A stretch of DNA of 64,000 bases from Dermatophilus congolensis (GTDB taxonomy: Bacteria; Actinomycetota; Actinomycetes; Actinomycetales; Dermatophilaceae), in NCBI RefSeq assembly GCF_900187045.1, contig NZ_LT906453.1, positions 1,426,001 through 1,490,000 of the forward strand. The letters run 5' to 3'. Positions 1 to 11,400 of this stretch are shown here, piece after piece (position 1 is the first letter of the stretch; each line of letters starts with the position of its first letter). The notes under the pieces are model-generated. The model saw only the letters and a program-made list of their open reading frames with translations. It was not told the origin of the DNA and did not search any database. Position numbers and translations under genes: made by a program.

Positions 1-511
1 GGAAGAAGACGGGGTCGTTGTCTTCGATGGCGGAGATCATGAGGCCTTTGGCGTCGTAGGCGGTGGCGGGGATGATGACGCGTAGGCCGGGGATGTGGGA
101 CAGGAGTCCTTCGATGTTGTCTGAGTGCAGTTCGGGGGTGTGTACGCCGCCGCCGAAGGGGGCTCGGATGACCATGGGCATGGAGCGGGTGCCGCCGTAG
201 CGGTAGCGGAATCGGGCGATTTGTCCGGCGATGGCGTCCATGGCTTCGAAGACGAATCCGCCGAATTGGAGTTCGGGTAGGGGGCGCCAGCCTTCGTTGG
301 CAAGGCCGAGGGCCAGGCCCATGATTCCGGATTCGGCGAGGGGGGTGTTGAAGACGCGGTCTTGGCCGTAGGTGGCTTGGAGGCCGTCGGTGATGCGGAA
401 AACACCGCCGTTGTGGCCGACGTCTTCGCCGAAGATCAGGGTGGTGGGATCTTGGGCAAGTTTGAGGTCTAGGGCTGCGGTGATGGCTTGGGCGAGGGTC
501 AGTTCAGCCAT
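1..511 (-). CDS. pdhB: pyruvate dehydrogenase E1 component, beta subunit (3' end outside window)
   Basis: This is the transketolase-like beta subunit of a thiamine-diphosphate 2-oxo acid dehydrogenase E1. It pairs with the alpha subunit encoded just upstream to decarboxylate pyruvate and acylate the E2 lipoyl domain. About 170 codons are visible on the complement, beginning [15 protein letters not shown]. Family hallmarks include FGEDVG, then [15 protein letters not shown] and an [14 protein letters not shown]-type segment. The ATG at 511 lies ten bases after an AAGGAG ribosome site and three bases beyond the stop of pdhA, so the two are co-transcribed. The rest of the gene runs off the left edge. 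A branched-chain 2-oxo acid specificity cannot be excluded from this part alone, but the partner alpha subunit favours pyruvate. Confidence 0.88.
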   Translation of the reverse strand, partial: MAELTLAQAITAALDLKLAQDPTTLIFGEDVGHNGGVFRITDGLQATYGQDRVFNTPLAESGIMGLALGLANEGWRPLPELQFGGFVFEAMDAIAGQIARFRYRYGGTRSMPMVIRAPFGGGVHTPELHSDNIEGLLSHIPGLRVIIPATAYDAKGLMISAIEDNDPVFF

Positions 512-513
512 GA

Positions 514-1626
514 TCAGTTGTTCTCCTTGGCCTGGTAGACCGCGATTTGTTCGGTGATGTTCTGGGGTGGGTTTTCGTACATGTTGGTCAGGAAGGTGCT
601 GACTTTTTGGGCGGGGATTTTTCCCATGTCGGTGACTGCTTGTTTGACTTCGGCTTTGACTTGTTCGTCGATGTGGTTGGCCATGTCCTCGTTCCAGAGG
701 TTTTTGCTGGTGAGGTGGGTGGCTAGGCGTGTGACGGCGCTGCGGGAGGTCCACATGTCGACTTCGTCGTCTTCTCGGTAGCGTTTGGGGTCATCGGACA
801 TGGTGTGGGCGCCGGTGCGGTAGGTGAGGGCTTCGATGAGGACGGGCCCGTTTCCTGCTAGCGCGTATTCGCGGGCTTGTTTGACGGCTAGGTAGAGGGC
901 GATGGGGTCGTTGCCGTCGATGCGTAGGGAGGGGATGCCTGCGGCGACGCCTTTTTGGGCGATGGTGGCGGCGGCGGTTTGTTGGGCCAGCGGGGTGGAG
1001 ATGGCCCATTGGTTGTTTTGAACCACGACGATCAGTGGTGCTTTGTAGACGCCGGCGAAGTTGAGTCCTTCGTAGAAGTCGCCTTGGGAGGTGGCTCCGT
1101 CACCGCAGTAGGCCATGACGACGTGGTTGTCGCCTTTTTTCTTTTTGCCTAGGGCTACTCCGGCGGCGTGGGGGATGGATCCGCCGACGATGACTTGGGG
1201 TGTCCAGGCTTGGAATTCGGGTTCGTAGGTGTTGCCTTCGACGTGTCCGCGCCACCAGAGGAATGCTTTCCACATGGGCAGGCCGTGTTTGATGAGGGGG
1301 GCGATGTCTCGGTAGGTGGGGACGAGGAAGTCGCCTTTGTCGAGGGCGGCGAGTGTGGCGAATTGGCTGGCTTCTTGGCCGCCGCCGGGGGCGTAGTTGG
1401 CGAGGGTTCCTTGCCGGTTGAGCATGGTGATGCGCACGTCGAATGTTTTGGCCCATTGCAGGTCTTTCATGAGCTGCACGAGGGTGGTGTCGTCAATTTT
1501 TTGCGCGGCTTGGGGGTCGACGATGGTGCCGGTTTCGTCGAGTACTTGGATGATGGGGAAGTCTTCGGCGTAGGTGGTGACCAAATGGGCCAAGTCGATG
1601 TTGGTCAGGGAGTGGGTGGTTGTCAT
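514..1626 (-). CDS. pdhA: pyruvate dehydrogenase E1 component, alpha subunit
   Basis: A 370-residue E1 alpha subunit that binds thiamine diphosphate. The TPP-binding signature starts at [14 protein letters not shown] (about residues 175-188) and closes with QNN at about 203-205. The upstream region [11 protein letters not shown] and the histidine-containing [10 protein letters not shown] stretch match Bacillus-type PdhA, which is the reason for choosing pyruvate as substrate. The open frame extends further upstream. The ATG at 1626 was chosen because a GGAGAT ribosome site precedes it and the product then has normal family length. It is followed directly by pdhB. A strong hairpin (1763-1801) separates it from pgi upstream, so it probably has its own promoter in 1627-1762. 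Confidence 0.92.
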   Translation of the reverse strand: MTTTHSLTNIDLAHLVTTYAEDFPIIQVLDETGTIVDPQAAQKIDDTTLVQLMKDLQWAKTFDVRITMLNRQGTLANYAPGGGQEASQFATLAALDKGDFLVPTYRDIAPLIKHGLPMWKAFLWWRGHVEGNTYEPEFQAWTPQVIVGGSIPHAAGVALGKKKKGDNHVVMAYCGDGATSQGDFYEGLNFAGVYKAPLIVVVQNNQWAISTPLAQQTAAATIAQKGVAAGIPSLRIDGNDPIALYLAVKQAREYALAGNGPVLIEALTYRTGAHTMSDDPKRYREDDEVDMWTSRSAVTRLATHLTSKNLWNEDMANHIDEQVKAEVKQAVTDMGKIPAQKVSTFLTNMYENPPQNITEQIAVYQAKENN

Positions 1627-1762
1627 GGGCTGCGCATCTCCTGCTTGTCGAGCGACCTTGTCAAGCACTGTATGAGCAGGGGAGGTGGCGCAGCCTGGGT
1701 TGGGGGTGGGGAGTTTATAGCGGTGTTTTATGCACCTATGAGTCTGGGCGTGGGTATGAGTG

Positions 1763-1801
1763 CGGCCGGGTAGGTGAGTGCAGAACTCACCTACCCGGCC
1801 G
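1763..1801 (-). terminator. 17-bp perfect hairpin between pgi and pdhA
   Basis: Two 17-base arms (1763-1779 and 1785-1801) are perfect reverse complements around a 5-base loop. The hairpin begins 15 bases after the pgi stop on the minus strand. There is no clear U-run after it, which is common for actinobacterial terminators. Confidence 0.75.
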
Positions 1802-1816
1802 TGTGGTGTTGCCGGG

Positions 1817-3502
1817 TTAGTTGTTGCGGTGGGCTTGGTAGTACTCGATGAGGGATTTGGTGGAGGAGTCTTGGTCGGCGAGGGCTTGGGCATCGCCGCC
1901 GACGGCGGGGGTGATTTGGGTGGCGAGTTGTTTGCCGAGTTCTACTCCCCATTGGTCGAAGGAGTCGATGCCCCAGACGATTCCTTGGGTGAAGGTGATG
2001 TGTTCGTAGAGTGCGATGAGTTGGCCTAGGACGCTGGGGGTCAGGGCGGGGGCCATGATGGATGTGGTGGGTTTGTTCCCGGTGAATACGCGTGCGGGGA
2101 CGATGTTTTCGGCGGTTCCTTCGGCGCGGACTTCGTCGGCGGTTTTGCCGAAGGCCAGGGCTTTGGTTTGGGCGAAGAAGTTGGCGAGGAAGAGTTCGTG
2201 GACGTCTGCACCTGCAGCGGTGCTGTCTTTGAGGGGGTGTGCGGGGGTGGCGACGGCGATGAAGTCGGCGGGGATGAGTTGGGTGCCTTGGTGGATGAGT
2301 TGGTAGAAGGCGTGTTGTCCGTTGGTGCCGGGTTCGCCCCAGAACACTTCGCCGGTTTCGGTGGTGACGGGGGTGCCGTCCCAGCGCACAGATTTTCCGT
2401 TGGATTCCATGGTGAGTTGTTGCAGGTATGCGGGGAATCGGTGGAGGTATTGGGCGTATGGAAGGACGGCGTGGGTACTGGCGTCGAGGAAGTTGCGGTA
2501 CCAGATGTTCAGCAGTCCCATGAGGGCTGGGACGTTGCTGGTTAGGGGGGTGGTGCGGAAGTGTTCGTCGATGGCGTGGAATCCGGCGAGGAAGTCACGG
2601 AAGTTCTCTGGCCCGAGGGCGATGGCTAGGGCGGTGCCGACTGCGGAGTCGACGGAGTAGCGGCCGCCGACCCAGTCCCAGAATCCGAAGGCGTTGTTGG
2701 GGTCGATGCCGAAGGCGCTGACTTTGTCCAGGGCGGTGGAGACGGCGACGAAGTGTTTGGCGACGGCTTCGGAGCGGGAGTTTTCGGAGCCGTCGATGGC
2801 GCCGTTGGTGGTGAGGGCCTCAAGGAGCCAGGTTTTGGCTAGGCGGGCGTTGGTGAGGGTTTCGAGGGTGGTGAATGTTTTTGAGGCAACGATGATGAGG
2901 GTGGTTTCGGGGTCGAGGTCGTGGAGTTTTTCGGCGCCGTCGGTGGGGTCAATGTTGGAGATGAAGCGGCAGGTGAGGCCTTTTTGGGTGTAAGGCAGGA
3001 GGGCTTCGTAGGCCATGACGGGGCCCAGGTCGGAGCCTCCGATGCCGATGTTGACGACTGTTTCGATGCGTTTGCCGGTGACGCCTTTCCAATCACCGGA
3101 GCGGACTTTGTCGGCGAATGCGTAGACGCGTTCGAGGGTGTCGTGGACGTCGGCGGTGACGTTTTGGCCATCGACGGTGAGGTTGGCGGTGGCGGGGGCG
3201 CGTAGGGCGGTGTGCAGGACTGCTCTGTCTTCGGTGATGTTGATGTGTTCGCCTGCGAACATGGCGTCGCGTCGTTCGGTGAGGTTGACCTGTTCGGCGA
3301 GGTGGATCAGGGCGGTGAGGATTTCGTCGGTGATGATGTTTTTGGATAGGTCGACGTGTAGGTCGGCGGCCTGGAAGGTGAAGCGTTTGGCGCGGTTGGG
3401 GTCTTGTGCGAACCAGGCGCGTAGGTCGGGGGTTGTTGTTTCTTTGAGCGTGGTCAGCTCGGCCCAGGCTGTGGTTGCGGTTGCGTCAACGGGGGTGGTC
3501 AT
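1817..3502 (-). CDS. pgi: glucose-6-phosphate isomerase
   Basis: Interconverts glucose-6-phosphate and fructose-6-phosphate in glycolysis and gluconeogenesis. The 561-residue protein has the usual full length. Recognisable signatures are [11 protein letters not shown] (about 151-161), [11 protein letters not shown], the [11 protein letters not shown] substrate-binding stretch and a C-terminal [11 protein letters not shown] motif. The ATG at 3502 follows a GGAAGG ribosome site nine bases upstream. The longer open frame upstream has no homology to the family. The gene is monocistronic: a hairpin terminator follows it, and the remnant grpB lies upstream. Confidence 0.96.
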   Translation of the reverse strand: MTTPVDATATTAWAELTTLKETTTPDLRAWFAQDPNRAKRFTFQAADLHVDLSKNIITDEILTALIHLAEQVNLTERRDAMFAGEHINITEDRAVLHTALRAPATANLTVDGQNVTADVHDTLERVYAFADKVRSGDWKGVTGKRIETVVNIGIGGSDLGPVMAYEALLPYTQKGLTCRFISNIDPTDGAEKLHDLDPETTLIIVASKTFTTLETLTNARLAKTWLLEALTTNGAIDGSENSRSEAVAKHFVAVSTALDKVSAFGIDPNNAFGFWDWVGGRYSVDSAVGTALAIALGPENFRDFLAGFHAIDEHFRTTPLTSNVPALMGLLNIWYRNFLDASTHAVLPYAQYLHRFPAYLQQLTMESNGKSVRWDGTPVTTETGEVFWGEPGTNGQHAFYQLIHQGTQLIPADFIAVATPAHPLKDSTAAGADVHELFLANFFAQTKALAFGKTADEVRAEGTAENIVPARVFTGNKPTTSIMAPALTPSVLGQLIALYEHITFTQGIVWGIDSFDQWGVELGKQLATQITPAVGGDAQALADQDSSTKSLIEYYQAHRNN

Positions 3503-3614
3503 GCTGTGCACCTTCCGGTCGTTTCGTTCGTCGGTGCCCAATCGGCCGCTCGAAACGGTGTGAGAGGTCGGGGGCGTGAGCCGCGCATAGATGTGGCTGC
3601 TCTCGTTCTCCAGC

Positions 3615-3971
3615 CTAGTTGCAGGAGTAGGGGATGACGTTGTTGGTGCGGGGGTGGGCTGGGGGAAGGTTGGTGGGCTCTTCAAGCAGAGTTATTGATG
3701 TGTCTGTGGGTTGTTGAGCAGGAGGATGACCCGCTGGTCTGCCGCGCTGAGGTCGCGCTCGGAGAGTATTTTTTTGCAGGATTTTTGATTTGCCTGCGAT
3801 GTATGTGTCGATGTCCAGGGTAGGTTTGGTCGCCAAGCCCGGCACAGACGTAGATCCCACGTGCTCGATGGCCTCCATATGCATCCCGATCAGTGCGGCA
3901 GCGAGGTCGGTAGCAACCTGCTTGAACTGCTCAGCCCATCGCGGGTTAGGTGTGAGGACTGTCACGCTCAT
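3615..3971 (-). pseudogene. GrpB/UPF0157 family remnant, C-terminal part lost
   Basis: The first 55 or so residues match the GrpB (UPF0157) nucleotidyltransferase-like family. They read VTVLTPNPRWAEQF and then IEHVGSTSVPGLATKP with LDID, the conserved core of the fold. After about residue 60 the reading becomes arginine- and proline-rich and unlike any GrpB protein, so the frame is probably shifted or the gene was joined to unrelated DNA near a run of seven T (3770-3776). Intact GrpB proteins are around 170 residues; this open frame is 118. In the adjacent frame a sensible-looking tail (SAADQRVILLLNNPQ) ends near 3,700, but I could not assign it to a family. The start has no good ribosome site. 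Confidence 0.6.
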
Positions 3972-4132
3972 GTCCCCGAGTTTCCCACTTTCGCAGTCCT
4001 GTTAGCGCAGCCTGAGCAGGCCTGACCTCGATCGCAATGTGATGGCAGATGTGTGGCGTGATTTGTGCCCAGAGATGCCCCACGCACATGTATGGTGGCC
4101 TCGTTGACAACCCGTTAACTGACATCCTTTAA

Positions 4133-4163
4133 AGACCGTCCCGTGAGGCGGGTAAGGAGGTCT
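4133..4163 (+). promoter_or_regulatory. PyrR-binding-loop-like hairpin covering the pyrR ribosome site
   Basis: AGACC at 4133-4137 pairs with GGTCT at 4159-4163, and the second arm includes the last bases of the AAGGAGG Shine-Dalgarno (4154-4160). The loop side holds TCCCGTGAGGC (4139-4149), close to the known PyrR anti-terminator-loop consensus with its conserved GAGG. The layout implies that UMP-bound PyrR would stabilise the hairpin and block translation of pyrR, as known for mycobacterial pyr operons. Confidence 0.7.
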
Positions 4164-4170
4164 GTTCGCC

Positions 4171-4767
4171 ATGGCGTCAGACAAAAAGCATGCCCTGAAA
4201 CAGGGTGAATCAGATCCGGCTATCGCCGAGACATTCCGCACAGTTCTTGGGCCAGATGAAATTGCCCGCGCTTTGCGCCGCATGGCCCATGAAGTCCTCG
4301 AAGCAAACAAAGGTAGCGAGGATCTCATCGTTCTCGGTATCCGCACTCGCGGAGTTCCTTTGGCTTGCAGGCTCGCCACGTTGATGACTGAGGTCGAAGG
4401 CCGCCCAGTCACAGTGGGCAACCTGGACATCACGCTCTACCGAGACGATCTGCGCAGCAACCCGACTCGCTCCTTAGAGGGCACGTCGATCCCCACCGGA
4501 GGTATCGACGACAAAGTCGTGGTTCTCGTAGACGACGTTCTCTACTCCGGCCGCACCATCCGTGCAGCTTTGGATGCGCTCAATGACTTGGGTCGGCCTC
4601 GCGCAGTCCGCTTGGCAGTCCTAGTGGATCGTGGCCACCGTGAACTACCCATCCGAGCAGACATTGTCGGTAAGAACTTGCCCACCTCCAGCAAAGAACG
4701 CGTTGCCGTGACGGTCTCAGAAACCGATGGGATCGATGAGGTCCGCATCTACGGAGGCGAGGCCTGA
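4171..4767 (+). CDS. pyrR: bifunctional pyr operon regulator / uracil phosphoribosyltransferase
   Basis: PyrR binds pyr mRNA in response to UMP and has uracil phosphoribosyltransferase activity. The 198-residue protein carries the type I PRTase PRPP loop [16 protein letters not shown] (about 117-132) and the basic RDDLRSNP region typical of PyrR. It is first in the pyrimidine operon; its TGA shares one base with the pyrB ATG. The start ATG follows an AAGGAGG site at 4154-4160 that lies inside the putative PyrR hairpin, implying self-regulation of translation. Confidence 0.96.
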   Translation: MASDKKHALKQGESDPAIAETFRTVLGPDEIARALRRMAHEVLEANKGSEDLIVLGIRTRGVPLACRLATLMTEVEGRPVTVGNLDITLYRDDLRSNPTRSLEGTSIPTGGIDDKVVVLVDDVLYSGRTIRAALDALNDLGRPRAVRLAVLVDRGHRELPIRADIVGKNLPTSSKERVAVTVSETDGIDEVRIYGGEA

Positions 4768-5723
4768 TGCAACTGCCACACCTTCTGGACACTGAAGGCC
4801 TCAGCCGCGAAACCATCACCACCATCCTGGACACTGCGGAGGAAATGGCGCAGGTGCAGCAGCGGGAAGTGAAAAAACTCCCGGCACTGCGTGGACGCAC
4901 CATCGTCAACATGTTCTTCGAGGACTCCACGCGCACGCGGCTGTCTTTTGACCTTGCCGCTAAGCGCCTGTCCGCAGACACGATGGCTTTCACCGCTAAA
5001 GGCAGCTCCACATCGAAAGGTGAGTCCCTACGCGACACGGTTCTCACCCTCAAAGCGATGGGGGTCGATGGGTTCGTCATCCGTCACTCCGTCTCCGGGG
5101 CACCCAAACTCGCGATGGAATGGAGCGGCCTGCCGGTCCTGAACGCTGGTGACGGTCGCCACGCACACCCCACCCAGGCCCTTCTGGACGCGTTCGCTAT
5201 GCGGCGAGCCTTGGGTGACCTGGAAGGCAAGCACGTCGCCATCGTTGGTGACTTGCTGCACAGCCGGGTGGTCCGCTCGAATCTATACAGCCTGGCTGCT
5301 CTGGGGGCACGAGTCACCCTGGTCGCCCCGGGCACGCTGTTCCCCGACGGGGTTCGTGACTGGGAAGTGATGGGTACTCCCGGTTTCACCTGCACCACCA
5401 ACTTCGACGAGGTCGTCGAAGATGCCGACGCCATCATGATGCTGCGTGTGCAGCGTGAGCGCATGAGCGGTGGATTCTTCCCCTCCGAGAACGAATACAC
5501 CGACAGGTGGGGCCTGACGCGTGAGCGACTGGCCCGCATGAAAGACAACGCGGTGATCTGCCACCCCGGCCCCATGAACCGCGGACTGGAAATCTCACCG
5601 GAGGCCGCTGACGCAGCGAACTCTCTCATCCTCGACCAGGTCTCGGCAGGTATCTCCGTGCGCATGGCCGTGCTCTACCACATCTTTTCCGGCGACCAGA
5701 TGAGTGCAGGGGAGTCCCGATGA
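4767..5723 (+). CDS. pyrB: aspartate carbamoyltransferase catalytic chain
   Basis: Catalyses carbamoyl phosphate plus aspartate to carbamoyl aspartate, the committed step of pyrimidine synthesis. The 318-residue protein has the carbamoyl-phosphate loop FFEDSTRTRLSF (STRT at 54-57) and the HPTQALLD motif (134-141), plus the C-terminal HPGPMNRG aspartate-binding motif. No regulatory pyrI gene is near, consistent with the small unregulated ATCase class associated with dihydroorotase. It overlaps pyrR by one base and pyrC by four. Confidence 0.96.
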   Translation: MQLPHLLDTEGLSRETITTILDTAEEMAQVQQREVKKLPALRGRTIVNMFFEDSTRTRLSFDLAAKRLSADTMAFTAKGSSTSKGESLRDTVLTLKAMGVDGFVIRHSVSGAPKLAMEWSGLPVLNAGDGRHAHPTQALLDAFAMRRALGDLEGKHVAIVGDLLHSRVVRSNLYSLAALGARVTLVAPGTLFPDGVRDWEVMGTPGFTCTTNFDEVVEDADAIMMLRVQRERMSGGFFPSENEYTDRWGLTRERLARMKDNAVICHPGPMNRGLEISPEAADAANSLILDQVSAGISVRMAVLYHIFSGDQMSAGESR

Positions 5724-7069
5724 CCAGCACGAACAGCAACAACCGCACAGTCGTTATCACGAACGCCTCCCTGCTGGGAGAACGCAGCGCCGACCTGGTC
5801 ATCACCGACGGTGTGATCAGTCAGATCACCGAGCCAGGCACAGCCAACGTCCCTGACGCCTTGACCATCGACGCCACCGGCCTCGTCGCTCTTCCTGGCC
5901 TCGTCGACCCGCACACGCACCTGCGTGAGCCGGGCCGTGAAGACGCAGAGACCATTCTTACTGGTACCCGCGCTGCCGCAGTGGGTGGCTACACCGCCGT
6001 CATGGCGATGGCCAACACCACCCCGGTCACGGACACCGCAGCCGCTGCTGAGTGGGTCCACGACGCCGGTGTGGCCACGCCCTACTGTGACGTGCACCCG
6101 GTAGGTGCTGTCACTAAAGGACTCAACGGTGAAGAGCTGGCCGAGCTCGGATTGATGAACTCTTCCCGCGCTGGCGTCACCATGTTCAGCGACGACGGTA
6201 AATGTGTCGCTGACCCAGTGATCATGCGTCGAGCGCTGCAGTACGTCGCTGCTTTCGATGGCGTGATCGCCCAGCACAGCCAAGACCCACGACTAGCTCC
6301 TGGATCTTCCTGCTGTGACGAAGGCCCCGTTTCTGGCCGGTTGGGGCTGCCCGGATGGCCCGCAGCCGCAGAAGAGTCGATCATCGCCCGCGACATCATG
6401 CTTGCTAAGTTCGCTGGCGCTCGCCTGCACGTGTGTCACCTGTCCACTGCTGGGTCTGTTGAGCTGGTCCGGTGGGGTAAGGCACAGGGAGTCAACATCA
6501 CTGCCGAAGCAACGCCTCACCATTTGGCACTGACTGCTGATCTGCTTGAGTCGTATGACTCCGTCTATAAAGTGAACCCGCCGCTGCGGTCGATGAAAGA
6601 CGTCGAAGCGCTGCGTGCTGGGCTAGCAGACGGAACGATCGACATGGTCGGCACAGACCACGCTCCGCACGCCCTGGTCGATAAGCAGCATGACTTCGCG
6701 GTTGCCGCTAACGGCATGCTTGGCCTTGAAACCGCCCTCTCTGTTGTCAGTGACGTGCTTGTCCACACGGGGGCTATGACATGGGCTGATGTGGCCCAGT
6801 CGATATCCGTGCGCCCTGCTTCTTTGGCTGGCCTGTCCGATCAAGGCCGCCCCTTGGAAGTGGGGGAGCCTGCCAACATCGCGCTGGTTGACCCGCAAGC
6901 CACGTACACCGTTGACCGTGAGGAAAGCGCCAGCATTTCGCGTAACAACCCGTGGCACGGGCGCACCTTGCGTGGCCGTGTCCGCCACACCCTGCTGCGC
7001 GGCGTGCCCACCTTCCTTAACGGTGAACTCACCGACCTGCAGGTAACCCCTCGAGGAGGGTGCGCGTGA
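5720..7069 (+). CDS. pyrC: dihydroorotase
   Basis: Zinc amidohydrolase that cyclises carbamoyl aspartate to dihydroorotate. The 449-residue length and the metal-binding HTHLREPG motif (about 65-72) mark it as the class I (long) dihydroorotase. Further metal ligands are visible in VCHLST and in GTDHAPH. It starts with an ATGA overlap on pyrB and its stop overlaps the carA GTG, so translation is coupled. Class I enzymes often assemble with ATCase, in keeping with the fused gene order. Confidence 0.95.
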   Translation: MTSTNSNNRTVVITNASLLGERSADLVITDGVISQITEPGTANVPDALTIDATGLVALPGLVDPHTHLREPGREDAETILTGTRAAAVGGYTAVMAMANTTPVTDTAAAAEWVHDAGVATPYCDVHPVGAVTKGLNGEELAELGLMNSSRAGVTMFSDDGKCVADPVIMRRALQYVAAFDGVIAQHSQDPRLAPGSSCCDEGPVSGRLGLPGWPAAAEESIIARDIMLAKFAGARLHVCHLSTAGSVELVRWGKAQGVNITAEATPHHLALTADLLESYDSVYKVNPPLRSMKDVEALRAGLADGTIDMVGTDHAPHALVDKQHDFAVAANGMLGLETALSVVSDVLVHTGAMTWADVAQSISVRPASLAGLSDQGRPLEVGEPANIALVDPQATYTVDREESASISRNNPWHGRTLRGRVRHTLLRGVPTFLNGELTDLQVTPRGGCA

Positions 7070-8418
7070 CCGAGAAGACCGCCACTTTCTCTCTTGACGC
7101 CGAGGCGGCCATTCTCACTGAATTACAGCGAAGCCCGGCCGTCCTCGTTCTCGAAGACGGCCGGATCTTTCGCGGGCGTGCCTACGGCGCTACTGGCTCC
7201 ACCACCGGCGAAGCTGTTTTCAACACCGGCATGACCGGTTATCAAGAGACACTCACAGACCCCTCGTATCACCGGCAAGTTGTTGTGATGACGGCCCCGC
7301 ACATCGGCAACACCGGCGTCAACGACCATGACGTCGAATCACGACGAATCTGGGTGGCTGGGTACGTGATCCGTGAGGCCGCTCTTCGCCCGAGCAACTG
7401 GCGTAGCCAACGTCACCTCGAGGACGAATTGCGTGAGCAAGGAATCGTCGGTATCTGCGGTGTCGACACGCGAGCGATCACCCGCCACCTACGCACTCAG
7501 GGCGCTATGCGTGTCGGTATTTTCTCCGGCACCGCCGCTGAACACAGCGACACGGAACTGCTGGAGCAGGTCCGATCTGCGCCGCAGATGGCTGGGGCGG
7601 CCCTCGTCGATGAGGTCACCGTCGCAGCACCTGTGGAGTATCTACCCGAAGGCGAACCTGCCTTTGTGGTGGCGCTTGTGGACTTGGGTATCAAAGACAT
7701 GAGCATCCGTAACTTCACGCGGCGTGGCGTGAAAGTTGTTGTGCTGCCTGCGAGCGCAACTTTCGATGATGTGATGTCTGTGCGCGGTGTCCACGCCGAG
7801 CACGGCCCCGATGGTGTGTTCTTTTCTAACGGTCCGGGAGACCCGGCCACCGCAGACCATCAGGTCGACCTTCTCCAACAGGTTTTGCGCCGCCGCGTCC
7901 CCTACTTCGGGATCTGTTTCGGTAACCAAATCCTGGGCCGGGCTCTTGGATTCAATACCTACAAGCTGCGGTTTGGCCACCGCGGCATCAACCAGCCGGT
8001 GAAGGTGCGCGCTACCGGCAAGGTCGATATCACTGCACAAAACCATGGTTTCGCTGTTGACGCCCCGATTGATGAGGACATCACCGCTGCGGCGAATGCT
8101 TCCTACGGTCGTGTCCGGGTTTCTCACGTGGGCCTTAACGACAATGTTGTCGAGGGGCTGCAATGCCTGGACATCCCAGCGTTCTCCGTGCAGTTCCATC
8201 CCGAGGCAGCTGCCGGGCCCCACGACAGCCAATATGTTTTTGACCAGTTCATCGCTCTCATGGGGCAGGTGCATGGTGTCGAAGAAGTAGCCGCCGAGAT
8301 CAGGATCATTGATCCTCTTATCGCCCAGATCAAAGAGGGCGTACACCAGCAGTCTCACCTGAGCGCCGGTGAGGCAGGCCAGGCAGCAGCGACCACCACG
8401 GAAAGAAAGGGTCACTGA
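7066..8418 (+). CDS. carA: carbamoyl-phosphate synthase small (glutaminase) subunit
   Basis: Hydrolyses glutamine and channels ammonia to CarB. The GTG at 7066 was chosen over the in-frame GTG at 7060 because the GAGGAGGG ribosome site (7053-7060) overlaps the latter. This gives 450 residues. The class I glutaminase nucleophile is Cys284 in [10 protein letters not shown], and the His/Glu pair is in FHPEAAAGP. About 24 residues precede the usual N-terminus ([13 protein letters not shown]), an extension seen before the family's normal start. The stop overlaps the carB ATG by one base. Confidence 0.95.
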   Translation: MTEKTATFSLDAEAAILTELQRSPAVLVLEDGRIFRGRAYGATGSTTGEAVFNTGMTGYQETLTDPSYHRQVVVMTAPHIGNTGVNDHDVESRRIWVAGYVIREAALRPSNWRSQRHLEDELREQGIVGICGVDTRAITRHLRTQGAMRVGIFSGTAAEHSDTELLEQVRSAPQMAGAALVDEVTVAAPVEYLPEGEPAFVVALVDLGIKDMSIRNFTRRGVKVVVLPASATFDDVMSVRGVHAEHGPDGVFFSNGPGDPATADHQVDLLQQVLRRRVPYFGICFGNQILGRALGFNTYKLRFGHRGINQPVKVRATGKVDITAQNHGFAVDAPIDEDITAAANASYGRVRVSHVGLNDNVVEGLQCLDIPAFSVQFHPEAAAGPHDSQYVFDQFIALMGQVHGVEEVAAEIRIIDPLIAQIKEGVHQQSHLSAGEAGQAAATTTERKGH

Positions 8419-11400
8419 TGCCCAAACGTGATGACATCAATTCCGTTCTCGTCATTGGTTCTGGGCCGATCGTTATCGGGCAGGCTGCCGAGTTTGACTA
8501 CTCCGGTACACAGGCGTGCCGGGTGCTGCGCGCTGAAGGGCTGCGCGTGATCTTGGTGAACAGCAACCCGGCCACGATCATGACCGACCCGGACATCGCG
8601 GATGCCACATACATCGAACCCATCGAACCGAGCATTCTCGAACGCATCATCGCCAAAGAACAGCCAGATGCGATCCTGGCTACTCTCGGTGGACAAACCG
8701 CGCTCAATGCAGCTATTGCTTTGCACGAAAACGGCGTTCTCGACAAATACGGCTGCTGTCTGATCGGCGCGAACGTAGAAGCCATCCAGCTCGGGGAAAA
8801 CCGTGAGCTGTTCAAAAGTGTGGTCGAAAAAGTTGGTGCCGAGTCCGCTGCGTCGCTCATCTGCCACACCATGGACGAAGTCCTTGCAGGTGCAGAACAG
8901 CTTGGCTACCCCCTCGTTGTGAGGCCCTCCTTCACCATGGGTGGGCTGGGGTCAGGGTTCGCCTACAACGAAGAAGACCTACGCCGCATCGCCGGGGCTG
9001 GTCTGGATGACTCACCCACCACCGAGGTCCTTCTCGAAGAGTCCATCCTGGGCTGGAAAGAGTACGAACTCGAGGTCATGCGTGACCACGCGGACAACGT
9101 CGTCGTGGTGTGCTCAATCGAGAACGTCGACCCGGTCGGGGTGCACACCGGTGACTCCATCACTGTTGCCCCCGCACTGACCCTCACCGATCGCGAATAC
9201 CAACGCATGCGTGACATTGGTATCGCCGTCATCCGTGAGGTCGGTGTTGACACTGGTGGCTGCAACATCCAGTTCGCGGTGAACCCCGTTGATGGGCGAA
9301 TCATCGTGATCGAGATGAACCCGCGTGTTTCACGGTCTTCAGCGTTGGCTTCTAAAGCCACAGGATTCCCGATCGCGAAAATCGCCGCGAAGATGGCGAT
9401 CGGGTACACCCTGGATGAGGTGCCTAACGACATCACGGAGAAAACTCCGGCCAGTTTTGAGCCGACACTCGATTACGTGGTCGTTAAGGTGCCGCGTTTC
9501 GCTTTCGAGAAATTCCCCGATGCCGAAGATGTTCTCACCACCACGATGAAATCTGTCGGCGAAGCAATGAGCTTGGGCCGTAACTTTACCGAGGCGCTGC
9601 AAAAGGCGCTGCGTTCCACGGAACGCCAAGGAGCAGGGTTCCATTGGCGCCCGGGCACAACTCCTTCTCGGGAACAGGCCATGTGCCTACTGGAACAGGC
9701 AGCGATCCCTCGCGATGGCCGTATCGAACTGGTTCAACAGGTTCTGCGCGCCGGAGTCAGTGTTGAAGAGGTATTCGAGGCAACCAAGATTGACCCGTGG
9801 TTCCTTGACCAGATCGCGCTAATCAACGCGGTAGCTGAGCAGGTTGCGCGTAGCCAAAACAGCAGCGGCACCATCGACCCGCAGATTCTCCGGTTGGCGA
9901 AGCGTCATGGATTTTCTGACGCCCAGCTCGCCGAGATCCTCGCCACTGACGAGGCAGTGGTGCGAGGGGTGCGTCATGCCCTGGGAGTACGGCCGGTATA
10001 CAAAACGGTTGACACCTGTGCGGCAGAATTTGCTGCCAGTACGCCGTACTACTACTCCACCTACGACTGTGAAACGGAAATCGCCCCCCGTGAACAACCG
10101 GCGGTAATCATTCTCGGGTCGGGTCCAAACCGGATCGGTCAAGGAATCGAGTTCGATTACAGCTGCGTGCACGCCAGTTTCGCGTTGCGGGATGCCGGGT
10201 TCGAGACGGTCATGGTCAACTGCAACCCCGAGACTGTCTCCACGGACTACGACACCTCGTCGCGGCTGTATTTCGAACCGCTCACTCTCGAAGATGTCCT
10301 CGAAATCATCCATACCGAACGCCAGGCTGGCCCGGTAGCTGGAGTGATCGTTCAACTGGGTGGGCAAACGCCACTAGGGTTGGCGGCTGCGCTCAAAGCT
10401 GAGGGAGTGCCAATTGTTGGCACCTCACCAGAAGCTATCGACCTCGCTGAAGACAGGGGCGCTTTTGGGCGGGTTTTGGAGGCAGCAGGGCTGCCCGCGC
10501 CGAGCAACGGCATCGCCTACAGCTCAGCTCAAGCCGTGGAAATCGCTGCCGGTATTGGATACCCGGTTCTGGTTCGTCCGAGCTACGTCCTGGGGGGCCG
10601 CGGCATGCAGGTGGTGTATGACGACCCGACCCTGATTGAGTACGTCGACCGTGCCACGTTCGCTGACACCGAGCATCCGGTCCTTATTGACAGGTTTCTC
10701 GATGACGCAATCGAGATAGACGTTGATGCCCTTTTCGATGGGCGCGAAATGTATCTCGGTGGCGTGATGGAGCACATCGAAGAAGCCGGAATCCACTCGG
10801 GTGACTCTGCCTGCGTGTTGCCGCCGATTACCCTAGGCCCCAGCGAAATCGAACGTATCCGAGAGTCCACTCGGCTGCTGGGAGAAGGCATCGGTGTACA
10901 TGGCCTGTTGAACGTGCAGTTCGCGTTGACCCAGGACATCCTCTACGTGCTAGAAGCTAACCCTCGCGCTAGCCGCACGGTTCCTTTCGTCGCTAAGGCC
11001 ACAGGAATCCCGTTAGCAGCAGCTGCTTCCCGAATCATGTTGGGCGCCACCATTCAACAGCTGCGTGAAGAGGGAATGCTGCCCCAGGTAGGGGACGGAT
11101 CCACCCTCACCGCCAATGCGCCGCTGTCGGTCAAAGAAGCCATCTTGCCGTTCAAACGGTTCCGCACCGCCCAAGGTCGAGTTGTTGACTCTGTGCTCGG
11201 GCCGGAGATGCGTTCGACTGGTGAAGTCATGGGAATTGACGCCACGTACGGCGCCGCGTTCGCCAAAACACAGATGGGCGCGCTCGCGGGACTGCCTACT
11301 GCGGGTAGGGTTTTCGTTTCGGTGGCTGATCGGGATAAGCGTGCCATGATTTTCCCGATCAAACGCCTTCACGAGATGGGCTTCTCGCTTCTCGCTACTG

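Noticed and set aside
4104-4133. TTGACA at 4104-4109 as the pyrR -35 box
   Set aside because: The only -10 candidates at proper distance (around TTTAAA, 4128-4133) would start transcription inside the PyrR hairpin and remove its left arm, so I did not call it.
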